This document shows, in pieces, positions 29,882 through 38,404 of a DNA stretch of 64,000 bases. The stretch is from Streptomyces sp. SPB162. Its GTDB lineage: Bacteria > Actinomycetota > Actinomycetes > Streptomycetales > Streptomycetaceae. The notes beneath the pieces were generated by a model. That model was not told where the DNA came from and ran no database searches. It worked only from the letters and a program-made list of their open reading frames with translations. The position numbers and the translations under genes were made by a program. Within the stretch, counting starts at the first letter, position 1, and each line of letters begins with the position of its first letter. The stretch is taken from the NCBI RefSeq assembly GCF_029504575.1, contig NZ_JAQFII010000001.1, positions 744,001 through 808,000 of the forward strand, read 5' to 3'.

Positions 29882-30748
29882 TCAGACGCGGTCGGCGGCG
29901 ATGAGCAGGTACTGGAAGCTGCCGTCCCTGTACGCGGTCAGGAACGGGTCCTCGATACCGGTGACCAGCGACGACTTGGCGCGCAGCTCCCAGTACGGGA
30001 TCGTCGCGGCGGTGAGGTCCACGACGCTGATCGGCACGAGCCGGTTGGCCGCCATCTCCTTGAAGTAGGTGCTGCGGGGGTGGATGTCGCAGATGTAGTG
30101 CGCGTTGATCTGGCTGACGGCCCGGGAGGGCAGTCCGTAGGTGTCGTTGTAGCAGCCGGTGATGGTGACGTACCGGCCGCCGCGTGCCAGCAGGCGGGAG
30201 TGCTCGGCGAACAGCAGGCCCAGATCGACGTACATGGTGCTCTCGTTGTTCCAGATCCCGCGGAAGGACCCGGTGTCGAAGCCGGTGCTCAGCATGTTCT
30301 TGAGGTGGAAGCGCACCTTGTCGTCCACACCGCGTTCGACGGCCCGGGCGTTGGCGAAGTCGACCTGGGACTGGGAGATCGACACGCCGTCGACCGCGCA
30401 CCCGAACCGCTGGTTGGCCACGACGCTGCCGCCGCCACGGCCCGATCCGGCGTCCAGCAGCCGGTCCTCCGGCCCGATGTCGCCGAACTGGTCGAGGAGC
30501 AGCTCCGTCTGGTTGCACTCCAGCCGGTGCAGCTCCTTGGTGACCAGGTCCTCGCGGATGTCCTCCGGCGCGTCGAGCACCGACCAGTCGACCTCACCGA
30601 TGCCGTAGTGGTGGTGGTAGATGCCGTCCACGTCGCCCAGGCGCAGGTTGACCGGGTTCTTCTCGGCGTTCCAGTACGCGGCGACGGACCGCTGGTAGGG
30701 ACTGGTGTTCGGGAGCTGGGCCGGGACGGTGATGTGGTCGAGGGACAT
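29882..30748 (-). CDS. gppmt: Geranyl diphosphate 2-C-methyltransferase (2-MIB biosynthesis)
   Basis: A 288-residue SAM-dependent methyltransferase that converts geranyl diphosphate to 2-methyl-GPP, the first committed step to 2-methylisoborneol. The SAM-binding motif LLDAGSGRGGGS and the family sequences YWNAEKNPVNLRLGDVDG and IYHHHYGIG match the SCO7701-type enzymes. It is downstream of, and co-directional with, the 2-MIB synthase (124-bp gap). This arrangement plus the divergent encapsulin is the known actinomycete 2-MIB locus. Confidence 0.95.
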   Translation of the reverse strand: MSLDHITVPAQLPNTSPYQRSVAAYWNAEKNPVNLRLGDVDGIYHHHYGIGEVDWSVLDAPEDIREDLVTKELHRLECNQTELLLDQFGDIGPEDRLLDAGSGRGGGSVVANQRFGCAVDGVSISQSQVDFANARAVERGVDDKVRFHLKNMLSTGFDTGSFRGIWNNESTMYVDLGLLFAEHSRLLARGGRYVTITGCYNDTYGLPSRAVSQINAHYICDIHPRSTYFKEMAANRLVPISVVDLTAATIPYWELRAKSSLVTGIEDPFLTAYRDGSFQYLLIAADRV

Positions 30749-30770
30749 GTGTGGGGTGACTCCTTCGGTC

Positions 30771-30818
30771 GTGGCGTCCTGAGGTCGTGAGGTCGTGGCG
30801 TCCTGAGGTCGTGAGGTC
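30771..30818. repeat. Two exact 24-bp tandem repeats
   Basis: The unit GTGGCGTCCTGAGGTCGTGAGGTC occurs twice head to tail, with a further partial GTT, in the spacer between the synthase and methyltransferase genes. It has an internal smaller repeat (GAGGTCGT). It would be transcribed as part of the operon mRNA just upstream of the methyltransferase ribosome-binding site. Confidence 0.75.
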
Positions 30819-30872
30819 GTTGCGGGGCGCCGCGAGGGGGCGCGGTGCCGCGGTTTCGGGGAGCGGCCGCGT

Positions 30873-32036
30873 TCAGGGCGAGGTGGCGTATCGGCCGCCG
30901 ACGTGGCCGGCGTGCCATTCGTGGTTGCCGCCCATCCAGTTCGCCAGCCCGGTCACGTACCGGGCGGTGAGCGGATGGGCGGCCAGCGCGGCGGCCTCCG
31001 TCTCGAACGCGCGGACCAGGTCGTTGTGCACGTCGATGGCCTTCGCGAAGGCGTCGTCGATCGCGCAGTCCTCCTCCTGCGCGATGACGGTGGGAAGGCT
31101 GTAGTGGAACCGGCCGGATGCCTGCTCCTTGCGCAGGGAGTACAGGTCGTTGAGGACCGTGGACGCGGTGGAGGCCAGTGCGGTCGCGCGCTGCACGGCG
31201 GGCAGCGCGAACAGTTCGGCCGGCAGTTCGTAGCCGCCGATCGCGTCCGTGATCGCCAGGCACGGGCGGAACGAGTTGAGCTGCCGCTGCACCAGGTACT
31301 CCCACACCGGCGGGGTGCGCTCCTCCTGCACGCAGGCGCCTTCGGCCTCGTAGCCCAGGTACAGGCTGGCGATCTCATGGCGGAACCGGTGGGCCTGGGC
31401 GGGGGTGGCGAGCCGGTTGAGGGATTCCATGGCCGCGTGCATGCAGCGCAGCGCCGGGTGCCCGGCCAGGGCCGCCCGCCAGTGGGCGTCATACGGGGCG
31501 GGCATGTGAGTGGGGTCGATCGCGGACTGGGCGACGGCGAGGCGGGCGCCGAGCCCCTCGGGGGCGCCGCCCAGTTCGGGTTCGCAGAAGTAGTCGTCCA
31601 CCGCGTTCTCACCGGTCAGGAGTTTCGCGGCGGTCAGGAGGTGTTCGGTGCTGGGGGCGTCGGGATGGCACAGCACGACGGACCGGCCCGGGTCGAACGA
31701 CAGCAGGCCCGCGCGCAGGTCGGGGGAACGGAACAGCTCCACGCCGTCGGCCCATTCCAGCAGTTGCGCGTTGATCAGGTCCGCCAGCGCCCGGTCATCG
31801 CGCACCGCCGGCGGACAGTACACGCCCTCGATCCGCGCGGGGGCCGGTGTCCCCCGGCCCGGCGGGTCGCCCGGCTGCGGGGGCGTGAAGCGGATGGCGG
31901 CGCTTCCCAGCCCGGCCGGCCCCGCGAGGACACGTTCCAGCGCCTCGGCCGGCGGCCGGGAGGGACGGGTGGTGGTCGTGGCGTGGCTCTCCTTTCTGAT
32001 GGTGGCCGGATGTTCGATTCCGTTCACGCGTCCCAT
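30873..32036 (-). CDS. 2-Methylisoborneol synthase (class I terpene cyclase)
   Basis: A 387-residue terpene synthase. The metal-binding motif DDYFCE and the NSE-type motif NDLYSLRKE are both present. The C-terminal NHEWH and the overall match to SCO7700-type enzymes identify it as the cyclase of 2-methyl-GPP to 2-methylisoborneol, which gives the earthy/musty odour. ATG 32036 has GAAGGA upstream. The N-terminal extension before the catalytic domain is only ~45 residues, shorter than the Pro/Ala-rich, disordered cargo-loading region of well-known relatives (~440 aa in total). It is divergent from the encapsulin gene whose shell packages this enzyme family. Confidence 0.93.
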   Translation of the reverse strand: MGRVNGIEHPATIRKESHATTTTRPSRPPAEALERVLAGPAGLGSAAIRFTPPQPGDPPGRGTPAPARIEGVYCPPAVRDDRALADLINAQLLEWADGVELFRSPDLRAGLLSFDPGRSVVLCHPDAPSTEHLLTAAKLLTGENAVDDYFCEPELGGAPEGLGARLAVAQSAIDPTHMPAPYDAHWRAALAGHPALRCMHAAMESLNRLATPAQAHRFRHEIASLYLGYEAEGACVQEERTPPVWEYLVQRQLNSFRPCLAITDAIGGYELPAELFALPAVQRATALASTASTVLNDLYSLRKEQASGRFHYSLPTVIAQEEDCAIDDAFAKAIDVHNDLVRAFETEAAALAAHPLTARYVTGLANWMGGNHEWHAGHVGGRYATSP

Positions 32037-32422
32037 CCGGAATCCTTCGCAGTCGCGATAAGTCGGTGGAGAGGAAGATGCGGGTCCATACGGGGCAGCG
32101 CCCGAAGAGAAGCATTTCCGCGGTATCCGCGCCTGATACTCATTCGATCGAGTGATGGCGCGGCCGCGGCGGATCCGCGATACTTCAACCGGCAAACACC
32201 CCTGCAACCAAGGGTGTTGGACCGGAGGCGACACCGGGTCCGCCGTATGCACAGCGATGTCACTGCCCGCGGCGGCAGTGCCCATCCGCCAGGACCGCGT
32301 TCATTCCACGATCCCGCGACCAGGTCGCGGCATTTCGCTCGTTGCGGAAACCGACGTCGTACGTCGCGCGGAAAAATCCATCCACGGACCTTCACGAACG
32401 CCACGGCAAAGGACTCTCAGCC
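32037..32422. promoter_or_regulatory. Divergent 2-MIB synthase / encapsulin promoter region with dyads
   Basis: This 386-bp region lies between the two start codons. A perfect 7-bp inverted repeat (AACACCC at 32195-32201, GGGTGTT at 32212-32218, 10-nt loop) lies near the middle. A second imperfect dyad (TACTC/GAGT around TTCGATC, about 32136-32155) lies closer to the synthase. These are candidate operators or hairpins. No ORF or known riboswitch is seen. Confidence 0.45.
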
Positions 32423-33844
32423 ATGTCCATCGAAGCACGTCCGGAATCCGCGCCCGCGCCGACCGACAGCCCGCACCGTTCGAGCCTCGATACGGCTGCC
32501 GCCCGGAATCTGGCGACCACGACCAAGTCCGCACCGCAGATGGCCGGGATCTCCTCCCGGTGGCTGCTGCGCATGCTGCCCTGGGTCGAGGTCACCGCAG
32601 GCACCTACCGGGTCAACCGGCGGCTGACCTACTCCGTCGGCGACGGCAAGGTCACCTTCGTCAAAACCGGCTCCCAGGTCCGGGTCATCCCCGCCGAACT
32701 GGGCGAACTGTCACTCCTGCGCTCCTACCAGGACACCGACGTCCTCACCGCCCTCGCCGAACGCTTCACCCAACACGAATTCGCCCCCGGCGACCTCCTC
32801 GCCGAAGCCGGCCAACCCGCCGACACCCTCTACCTCCTCGCCCACGGCAAGGTCGAGCAACTCAGCGAAGGCGAGTTCGGCGAGCAGAATCGTCTCGGCG
32901 TCCTGGCCGACGGCGCCCACTTCGGCGAACAAGGCCTCCTGGACCCCGACGCCTCCTGGGACTTCACCGCCCGCGCCGCCACCACCACCACCGTCCTCGC
33001 CCTGCCCCGCCAGGACTTCCACACCCTCGCCGACCAGTCCCCCACCCTGCGGGCCCACCTCGAGGCCTACCGCGCCATCCCCCGCCAACGCGTCAACAAG
33101 CGCGGCGAAGCAGCCATCGAACTCGCCTCCGGCCACAAGGGCGAAACGAACCTGCCCTCCACCTTCGTGGACTACGAACTCGCCCCGCGCGAATACGAAC
33201 TGAGCGTCGCCCAAACCGTCCTGCGCGTCCACAGCCGCGTCGCGGACCTCTACAACGAACCGATGAACCAGATCGAGGAACAGCTCAAACTCACCATCGA
33301 GGCGCTACGCGAGCGCCAGGAACACGAACTCATCAACAACCCCGACTTCGGCCTGCTGCACGCCGCCGAATACGACCAGCGCATCCAGCCCCACGCCGGC
33401 CCCCCGCTCCCCGACGACCTCGACGAACTCATCAGCCGCCGCCGCGGCACCCGCTTCCTGCTCGCCCACCCCCGCACCATCGCCGCCATCGGCCGCGAAT
33501 GGACCCGCAAAGGCCTCTACCCCAACACCGTCGAAGTCGACGGCAGCACGGTGCTTTCCTGGCGTGGTGTGCCAATCCTCAGTTGCGGCAAGATCCCGAT
33601 CAGTCCGGCGCGGACCAGCTCGATCATCGCGGTGCGTACCGGGCAGGACAACCAGGGCGTCATCGGCCTGCGCCAGACCGGCATCCCCGACGAATACGAA
33701 CCCGGCCTGAACGTACGCTTCATGGGCCTGAGCGAGAAGGCCATCATCAGCTACCTCGTCAGCGCCTACTACTCCGCCGCCGTACTCGTCCCCGACGCCC
33801 TGGGCATCCTGGAGAACGTCAACATCGCCAACTGGCGCGACTGA
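32423..33844 (+). CDS. eshA: Family 2B encapsulin shell protein with cyclic-nucleotide-binding domain (EshA)
   Basis: A 473-residue protein with a HK97-fold encapsulin body interrupted by a cNMP-binding domain (residues ~105-225; [15 protein letters not shown] corresponds to the phosphate-binding cassette). The body continues with [19 protein letters not shown] and ends [14 protein letters not shown]. This is the family 2B encapsulin, first described as EshA in Streptomyces griseus. In this locus it is known to form a nanocompartment that packages 2-MIB synthase; the cNMP domain sits on the exterior. ATG 32423 has AAAGGA about 9 nt upstream. It is transcribed divergently from its presumed cargo gene. 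Confidence 0.93.
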   Translation: MSIEARPESAPAPTDSPHRSSLDTAAARNLATTTKSAPQMAGISSRWLLRMLPWVEVTAGTYRVNRRLTYSVGDGKVTFVKTGSQVRVIPAELGELSLLRSYQDTDVLTALAERFTQHEFAPGDLLAEAGQPADTLYLLAHGKVEQLSEGEFGEQNRLGVLADGAHFGEQGLLDPDASWDFTARAATTTTVLALPRQDFHTLADQSPTLRAHLEAYRAIPRQRVNKRGEAAIELASGHKGETNLPSTFVDYELAPREYELSVAQTVLRVHSRVADLYNEPMNQIEEQLKLTIEALRERQEHELINNPDFGLLHAAEYDQRIQPHAGPPLPDDLDELISRRRGTRFLLAHPRTIAAIGREWTRKGLYPNTVEVDGSTVLSWRGVPILSCGKIPISPARTSSIIAVRTGQDNQGVIGLRQTGIPDEYEPGLNVRFMGLSEKAIISYLVSAYYSAAVLVPDALGILENVNIANWRD

Positions 33845-33855
33845 CGTTCTCCAGG
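33808..33855 (+). terminator. Hairpin spanning the eshA stop codon
   Basis: A perfect 14-bp inverted repeat (CCTGGAGAACGTCA at 33808-33821; its complement at 33842-33855) encloses the last codons of eshA, and the TGA is in the right arm. The loop is 20 nt. It could terminate transcription or stabilise the mRNA 3' end. Confidence 0.6.
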
Positions 33856-33886
33856 GCCCCCGCGGTTCCGCCCGGCGACGGCCCGA

Positions 33887-34300
33887 TCACGCCAGGCCGT
33901 CGGCGGTCAGGCCGGCGAGGACCGCCTGGCCCAGGGCCTGCACAGCCGACTGCGGGCGGACCATCACCGTAAATTCCTTGATCCGGCCGGCCTCGTCGAA
34001 CTGGAGCAGGTCGATGCCGTGGATCTGCCTGCCGTCCACGGTGGCCCGGAAGATCAGGATCTCCGACGGGGCCCGCTCCCCGTCGGCGCTGGTCTCCGCG
34101 GTGCCGTCGAGCTGTCCGACGTAGCGGAAGTCCTCGAAGGTACGCAGCAGCACCCCGAAGAGCCCCAGCACCATGGCCTTGCCCTCGAAGGGGGTGAACT
34201 TCACCGGGCTGTACAGACGGATGTCGTCGGTGAACAGATCGTCCAGCGCGGCCAGATCCCGTTTCTCCACAGCGGTGCGGAAGCGTTCGGCAGTCTCCAT
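33887..34300 (-). CDS. NTF2-like/SnoaL-type small protein
   Basis: A 137-residue single NTF2-fold domain (ETAERFRTAVEKRDLAALDDLF start; DDIRLYSPVKFTPFEG; HGIDLLQFDEAGRIKEF near the end). Such proteins are isomerases, cyclases or ligand-binding proteins and the ligand is unknown. It is divergent from a PadR regulator with an operator-like dyad between them, so it is probably a PadR-controlled gene. Confidence 0.8.
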   Translation of the reverse strand: METAERFRTAVEKRDLAALDDLFTDDIRLYSPVKFTPFEGKAMVLGLFGVLLRTFEDFRYVGQLDGTAETSADGERAPSEILIFRATVDGRQIHGIDLLQFDEAGRIKEFTVMVRPQSAVQALGQAVLAGLTADGLA

Positions 34301-34313
34301 GACCCCTCCTATT

Positions 34314-34345
34314 ACTCAAGGATATGACTAATCATGTTCTTGGGT
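34314..34345. promoter_or_regulatory. 32-bp dyad, candidate PadR operator
   Basis: An imperfect palindrome centred at about 34329.5: ACTCAAG (34314-34320) pairs with CTTGGGT (34339-34345) and an inner ATGA with TCAT. Twelve of 16 half-site positions are symmetric. The region is AT-rich for this genome and sits between the divergent NTF2-like and padR genes. Confidence 0.6.
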
Positions 34346-34383
34346 ATGATGCGCCGCAGGACGCGGAAAGGGAAGGGGGGCCC

Positions 34384-34953
34384 ATGGCTCTGCGACATGC
34401 CGTGCTCGCGGCGCTGCTGGACGGCGAGTACAGCGGATACCAGCTGGCGAAGGCCTTCGATCTGGGCGTCGCGAACTTCTGGCACGCCCTGCCCCAGCAG
34501 CTGTACACCGAGCTGGCGAAGCTGGAGAAGGAAGGGCTGGTCGCGGGGCGGCAGGTCGTCCAGGAGTCCCGGCCCAACAAGCGCATGTTCCACGTCACCG
34601 ACGCCGGCCGCGCTGAGCTGACCGCGTTCGCCGCGGCCCCCTCCAAGCCCTCCGTCATCCGCGACGACCTTCTGGTCAAGGTCCAGGCCGCCGACCACGT
34701 CCGCGCCGCACCGGTCATCGCGCAGCTGGAGGAGCGCGCCCGCGCGGCCGAGGCGAAGATCGAGGTGCTGGGCACCCTGCTGGGCCGGTTGCGCGGCGAC
34801 CTGAGCGAGGAGGAGTTCCTGCGCCACGGCGAGCGGATCGGGCCCTATCTGACGTGCCTGCGCGGCCTGGCCTTCGAGCAGGACCACCTCGCCTGGTGCC
34901 GGCGGACCGCGGCCGTCCTGACCGAGAGGCAGACCACAGCCCCGGCGCCGTAG
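34384..34953 (+). CDS. PadR-family transcriptional regulator
   Basis: A 189-residue protein: an N-terminal winged helix (MALRHAVLAALLDGEYSGYQ..., with LVAGRQVVQESRPNKRMFHVT forming the wing) and a C-terminal Vir-like helical dimerisation domain. PadR repressors respond to small aromatic or toxic ligands. ATG 34384 follows a GGAAGGGGGG Shine-Dalgarno sequence; an in-frame upstream ATG at 34324 lies inside the dyad and is unlikely. The divergent NTF2-like gene is the likely target, along with autoregulation. Confidence 0.87.
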   Translation: MALRHAVLAALLDGEYSGYQLAKAFDLGVANFWHALPQQLYTELAKLEKEGLVAGRQVVQESRPNKRMFHVTDAGRAELTAFAAAPSKPSVIRDDLLVKVQAADHVRAAPVIAQLEERARAAEAKIEVLGTLLGRLRGDLSEEEFLRHGERIGPYLTCLRGLAFEQDHLAWCRRTAAVLTERQTTAPAP

Positions 34954-35054
34954 GGCCGCCGCTCGCGGCGACCGCCGCCTCGAGTTGCGGAGTGGCGGGG
35001 AAGCGGTTCACTGTGGAATCGGTGGGGTGGCTTCGGTGACCGGAGGCGGCCGAG

Positions 35055-36632
35055 ATGGGTATGCCTGTTGTCCCGCCCGAGGCCCGACGTCCCTCGGGCC
35101 CGGGAGCGACGGAAAAGGGACTCAAGGGCGGCGCGCTGGGACTGTTCTCCAGCATGGTCATCGGCCTGGCCTCCACCGCGCCCGCCTACAGCCTCGCGGC
35201 CACGCTGGGCGTCATCGTCGCGGTGGTCGGGTTCCAGTCACCGATCGTGATCATCCTGTCCTTCATCCCGATGTTCCTGATCGCCCACGGGTACAAGCAG
35301 CTCAACGCGGCCGACCCCGACTGCGGCACCACCTTCACCTGGGCCTCGCGGGCGTTCGGCCCGCGGACCGGGTGGATGGGCGGCTGGGGCATCATCGCCG
35401 CCGACATCATCGTCATGGCGAACCTGGCGCAGATCGCCGGCGCGTACGGCTTCCGGCTCATCGGCGCCGACGGCCTGGCCGAGAACACCACCTGGGTCAC
35501 CGTGGTCGGCGTGGTGTGGATCGCCGTGATGACCCTGATCTGCTACATCGGCATCGAGCTCTCCGCCAACCTGCAGAAGGTCCTGCTCACCATCGAGATC
35601 CTGGTGCTGTTCCTCCTGGCCGTCACCGCCCTGGTCAAGGTGTACGCGGGAACGGCACCGGGCGTGGCCACCGAGGTGTCGTGGTCGTGGTTCAACCCCG
35701 CGAAGATCACTTCGCTGGACGCGCTGACCAAGGGCGTGCTCGCGGGGATCTTCATCTACTGGGGCTGGGACACGGCCGTGTCGGTCAACGAGGAGACCAA
35801 GGACAGCAGCCGCACCCCGGGCCGGGCCGCGGTCCTGTCCACGGTGATCCTGCTGCTCGTCTACGTCGTGGTCAGCGTGTCCGCGCAGGCCTTCGCCGGG
35901 GTCAAGGACACCGGTATCGGACTCGCCAACCCCGACAACTCCGGGGACGTGCTGTCGGGTCTGGGCAGCGAGGTCTTCGGCACCGGAGGCTTGGGCTCGT
36001 TCGCCACCAAACTCCTGATCCTCATGGTGCTCACCTCGGCTGCCGCCTCCACCCAGACCACCATCCTGCCGACGGCCCGCACCACCTTGTCGATGGCCGC
36101 GTTCAAGGCGATCCCGGACCGGTTCGCCAAGATGCACCCGCGCTTCCTGACCCCGACGTGGTCGACGGTGGGCATGGGGCTGGCCTCCATCGCCTTCTAT
36201 GTCCTGTTGACCCGGGTCAGCGAGAACGTGCTGGCCGACTCCATCGGGTCGGTCGGCCTGATGATCGCGTTCTACTTCGGGCTCACCGGGTTCGCCTGCG
36301 TCTGGTACTACCGCAAGGTCCTCACCCGCAGCCCCCGCGACCTGTGGACCAAGGGGATCATGCCGGGGGTCGGCGGCCTCCTGCTGCTGTACTTCTTCGT
36401 CAACGCCTGCGTCGTGTACTCCGCCGCCGACTACGGCAGCACCTCGTGGACCGTGCCGTTCCCGCCGCACTGGCAGTTCGGCGGCGTCTTCGTCACCGGT
36501 ATCGGCGCCCTGCTGCTCGGCGGGATCCTGATGTTCCTCTACCGGGGAGTGCGCCCCACGTTCTTCCGCCAGGAGACCATCGCGGTCTCCGCCCACGAAG
36601 CCGCAGCCGATCCCCAGCGGGGGGAGCGGTAG
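35055..36632 (+). CDS. APC-family amino-acid/polyamine permease
   Basis: A 525-residue protein with ~12 membrane segments. The first segment contains GLASTAPAYSLAATLG, the substrate-binding helix-1 region, followed by FIPMFLIAHGYKQLNAADPDCG, typical of the APC superfamily. A conserved GIFIYWGWDTAVSVNEET segment is in the sixth-seventh helix region. ATG 35055 has GGAGG about 8 nt upstream. It lies ~100 bp after padR in the same direction. The substrate is not predictable. Confidence 0.87.
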   Translation: MGMPVVPPEARRPSGPGATEKGLKGGALGLFSSMVIGLASTAPAYSLAATLGVIVAVVGFQSPIVIILSFIPMFLIAHGYKQLNAADPDCGTTFTWASRAFGPRTGWMGGWGIIAADIIVMANLAQIAGAYGFRLIGADGLAENTTWVTVVGVVWIAVMTLICYIGIELSANLQKVLLTIEILVLFLLAVTALVKVYAGTAPGVATEVSWSWFNPAKITSLDALTKGVLAGIFIYWGWDTAVSVNEETKDSSRTPGRAAVLSTVILLLVYVVVSVSAQAFAGVKDTGIGLANPDNSGDVLSGLGSEVFGTGGLGSFATKLLILMVLTSAAASTQTTILPTARTTLSMAAFKAIPDRFAKMHPRFLTPTWSTVGMGLASIAFYVLLTRVSENVLADSIGSVGLMIAFYFGLTGFACVWYYRKVLTRSPRDLWTKGIMPGVGGLLLLYFFVNACVVYSAADYGSTSWTVPFPPHWQFGGVFVTGIGALLLGGILMFLYRGVRPTFFRQETIAVSAHEAAADPQRGER

Positions 36633-36647
36633 GCCCCGCTGGGCGGC

Positions 36648-37064
36648 TCAACCGCCGTGGCCCCCGTGCTCCGGCGCCTGGATCGTTCCACCGAGGGTCG
36701 CGCGCAGGCCCGTCAGGGCTTCCCGGGACTGCGCCGTGACGATCCAGCGGGTTCCCACCAGGTAGATCCCGCCGTACGCCTGCGCCTCGGTCAGCCAGGC
36801 GCGCTGACCGCTGTCCGCAGCGAAGGTGAGCATGCGGAACTCGCCCTGATCGGTCTTGCACGAACCCTGGCGCAGTTCCGTCGCCACCACACCGATTTCG
36901 GCCTTGCAGCCGAGCACGGCGGCGATTTGCTGAATGGAGGCGGGGCCGGCCGGTGCGGGAACGGTGGTGGGAACTGCCGCCACAGTGCTGGGAGTACGCG
37001 CATTCGCAGCGCAGCCACTCAGCACCATCGCGCACAACGCCACCACGACGCTTCCCCGTCGCAT
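36648..37064 (-). CDS. Small lipoprotein
   Basis: A 138-residue protein starting MRRGSVVVALCAMVLSGC; the LSGC lipobox with the +1 Cys gives a membrane-anchored lipoprotein. After an Ala/Pro/Thr linker the globular part (~100 residues; IQQIAAVLGCKAEIGVV and WIVTAQSREALTGLR) has two further Cys that could form a disulfide. It has no clear family. It is convergent with the APC permease (15-bp gap). Confidence 0.7.
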   Translation of the reverse strand: MRRGSVVVALCAMVLSGCAANARTPSTVAAVPTTVPAPAGPASIQQIAAVLGCKAEIGVVATELRQGSCKTDQGEFRMLTFAADSGQRAWLTEAQAYGGIYLVGTRWIVTAQSREALTGLRATLGGTIQAPEHGGHGG

Positions 37065-37176
37065 ATTCGGCACATCCACCTCATCGCCTCGGCCGGAATT
37101 CGCTGTGCGCCCATTCCGGGTTCCTGGTGCGTCTTTTCCGGTGCGTCGCCCCCGGCACCCGGCCGGGTCGCGCGGA

Positions 37177-37202
37177 AAGGTCCGGGACCGGACCCGGACC
37201 TT
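37177..37202 (-). terminator. Hairpin downstream of the SCO0930-type operon
   Basis: AAGGTCCGG (37177-37185) and CCGGACCTT (37194-37202) form a perfect 9-bp stem with an 8-nt loop, flanked by CGCGG and CCGCG that extend it. It lies 30 bp past the stop of the SCO0930-type gene. Confidence 0.6.
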
Positions 37203-37231
37203 CCCCGCGCGAGCCCCTCCGGGGGTGGGGG

Positions 37232-38230
37232 TCAGGAGCCCGCGCCGGCCTTCTTGCCACCCTGGGTGACGGCGAACCACAGGCCCATCTTGCCCTGGCC
37301 GTTGATGTCACCGGGCTTCTCGTCACCGGTGAACCAGTAGACCGGCCAGCAGTCGATGGCGAGCTGCTTCGTTCCGTCGGGCCGGGTGACGGTGCCGACC
37401 AGCTTGGACGCCACGCCGCGCACCTTGGTCTTGTCGACGGGCTTGGCGGGCTTCCAGGTGTTCAGGCACGCGTCGAGGCAGGCGAACTTCATCGGCCAGG
37501 CGCTGTCCTTGCTGAAGCGGTAGAGCGTCCGCATCTTCCCGTCCACGATGATCTTGCCGAGTTCGTCGTTGTCGGTGACCGACAACGAGACGTCGCTGAC
37601 CTGGTTCTGGGTCTGGGTGGGGCTGGGCGTCGGCTGGGCGGTGGCCGCCTGCTGTCCGGCCTTCTTGCCGTCGGGTGCCAGCGCGTTCCACGTCCCGCCG
37701 ACCCCGTGGCCCTTGGTGTCACCGGCCTGGGTGTCCATCGAGTAGCGGTACACCGGCCAGCCCGCGAGCGTCAGTTGCCGGCTGCCGTCGGTCCTGATGA
37801 CCTCGCCCAGCAGCTCGGGCTTGATGCCCGCGGAGGCGGTGGCGTCGTCCGCCGGCACGGCCGGCCAGGTGATCGCGCAGGCGCCGTCACAGTTGGACTT
37901 CGGCGGCTGGGCGGTGTCCTTGTCGAACCGGTAGAGGGTGAAGCCCTTGCTGTCGGTGACGACCGGCCCCAGCTTCCCGTCGCTGCGCACCGCCAGTTCC
38001 TTGGCCGGTTCGCCCTTCTTCGCCCCCGCCTGGTCGGCGCCGTAGCCGCCGGTACTGCTCGCACCGTAATCCGAGCCGTATCCAGTTCCGATGTCCTTGG
38101 TGTCACCGGCGGGCTGGACGTTGGCCCCCTGGGCGTTGTTGCCGGTCTTTTCGCTGCTGCCGCATCCTGCCGTCAGCAGAAAGACCACGGTGGCCGCTCC
38201 AGCGAATGCCGCTCGACGCCTGTTTACCAT
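37232..38230 (-). CDS. SCO0930-family lipoprotein with two PF03640-type repeats
   Basis: A 332-residue protein with signal and lipobox (VVFLLTAGC). Two copies of the secreted-repeat domain follow. Each has the pattern LGPVVTDSKGFTLYRFDKD / LGKIIVDGKMRTLYRFSKD, then a Cys-x3-Cys (CDGACAITWP; CLDACLNTWK), then a conserved WPVYRYSMD or WPVYWFTGD. The domain's biochemistry is not established. ATG 38230 has AAGGAG about 6 nt upstream. It is the third gene, after a ferric-reductase-like membrane protein and a NuoF-ferredoxin protein, and may be the extracellular end of an electron-transfer chain. Confidence 0.88.
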   Translation of the reverse strand: MVNRRRAAFAGAATVVFLLTAGCGSSEKTGNNAQGANVQPAGDTKDIGTGYGSDYGASSTGGYGADQAGAKKGEPAKELAVRSDGKLGPVVTDSKGFTLYRFDKDTAQPPKSNCDGACAITWPAVPADDATASAGIKPELLGEVIRTDGSRQLTLAGWPVYRYSMDTQAGDTKGHGVGGTWNALAPDGKKAGQQAATAQPTPSPTQTQNQVSDVSLSVTDNDELGKIIVDGKMRTLYRFSKDSAWPMKFACLDACLNTWKPAKPVDKTKVRGVASKLVGTVTRPDGTKQLAIDCWPVYWFTGDEKPGDINGQGKMGLWFAVTQGGKKAGAGS

Positions 38231-38404
38231 GACTGCTCCTTCGCATTCGGTCCGGCGGCTTCGTGCCGTCGCCCAGGGATACGGGCGGAACCGCGAAGGG
38301 CGTTCAGCCGATTTGAAACTTGTCACGAGAGGCAAAGAAACGAGACGTGTTCCCGACGTTTCCGGGCATCGTCCCCGGTTTCGGGAACCAGCGGGCGGGC
38401 CGTC

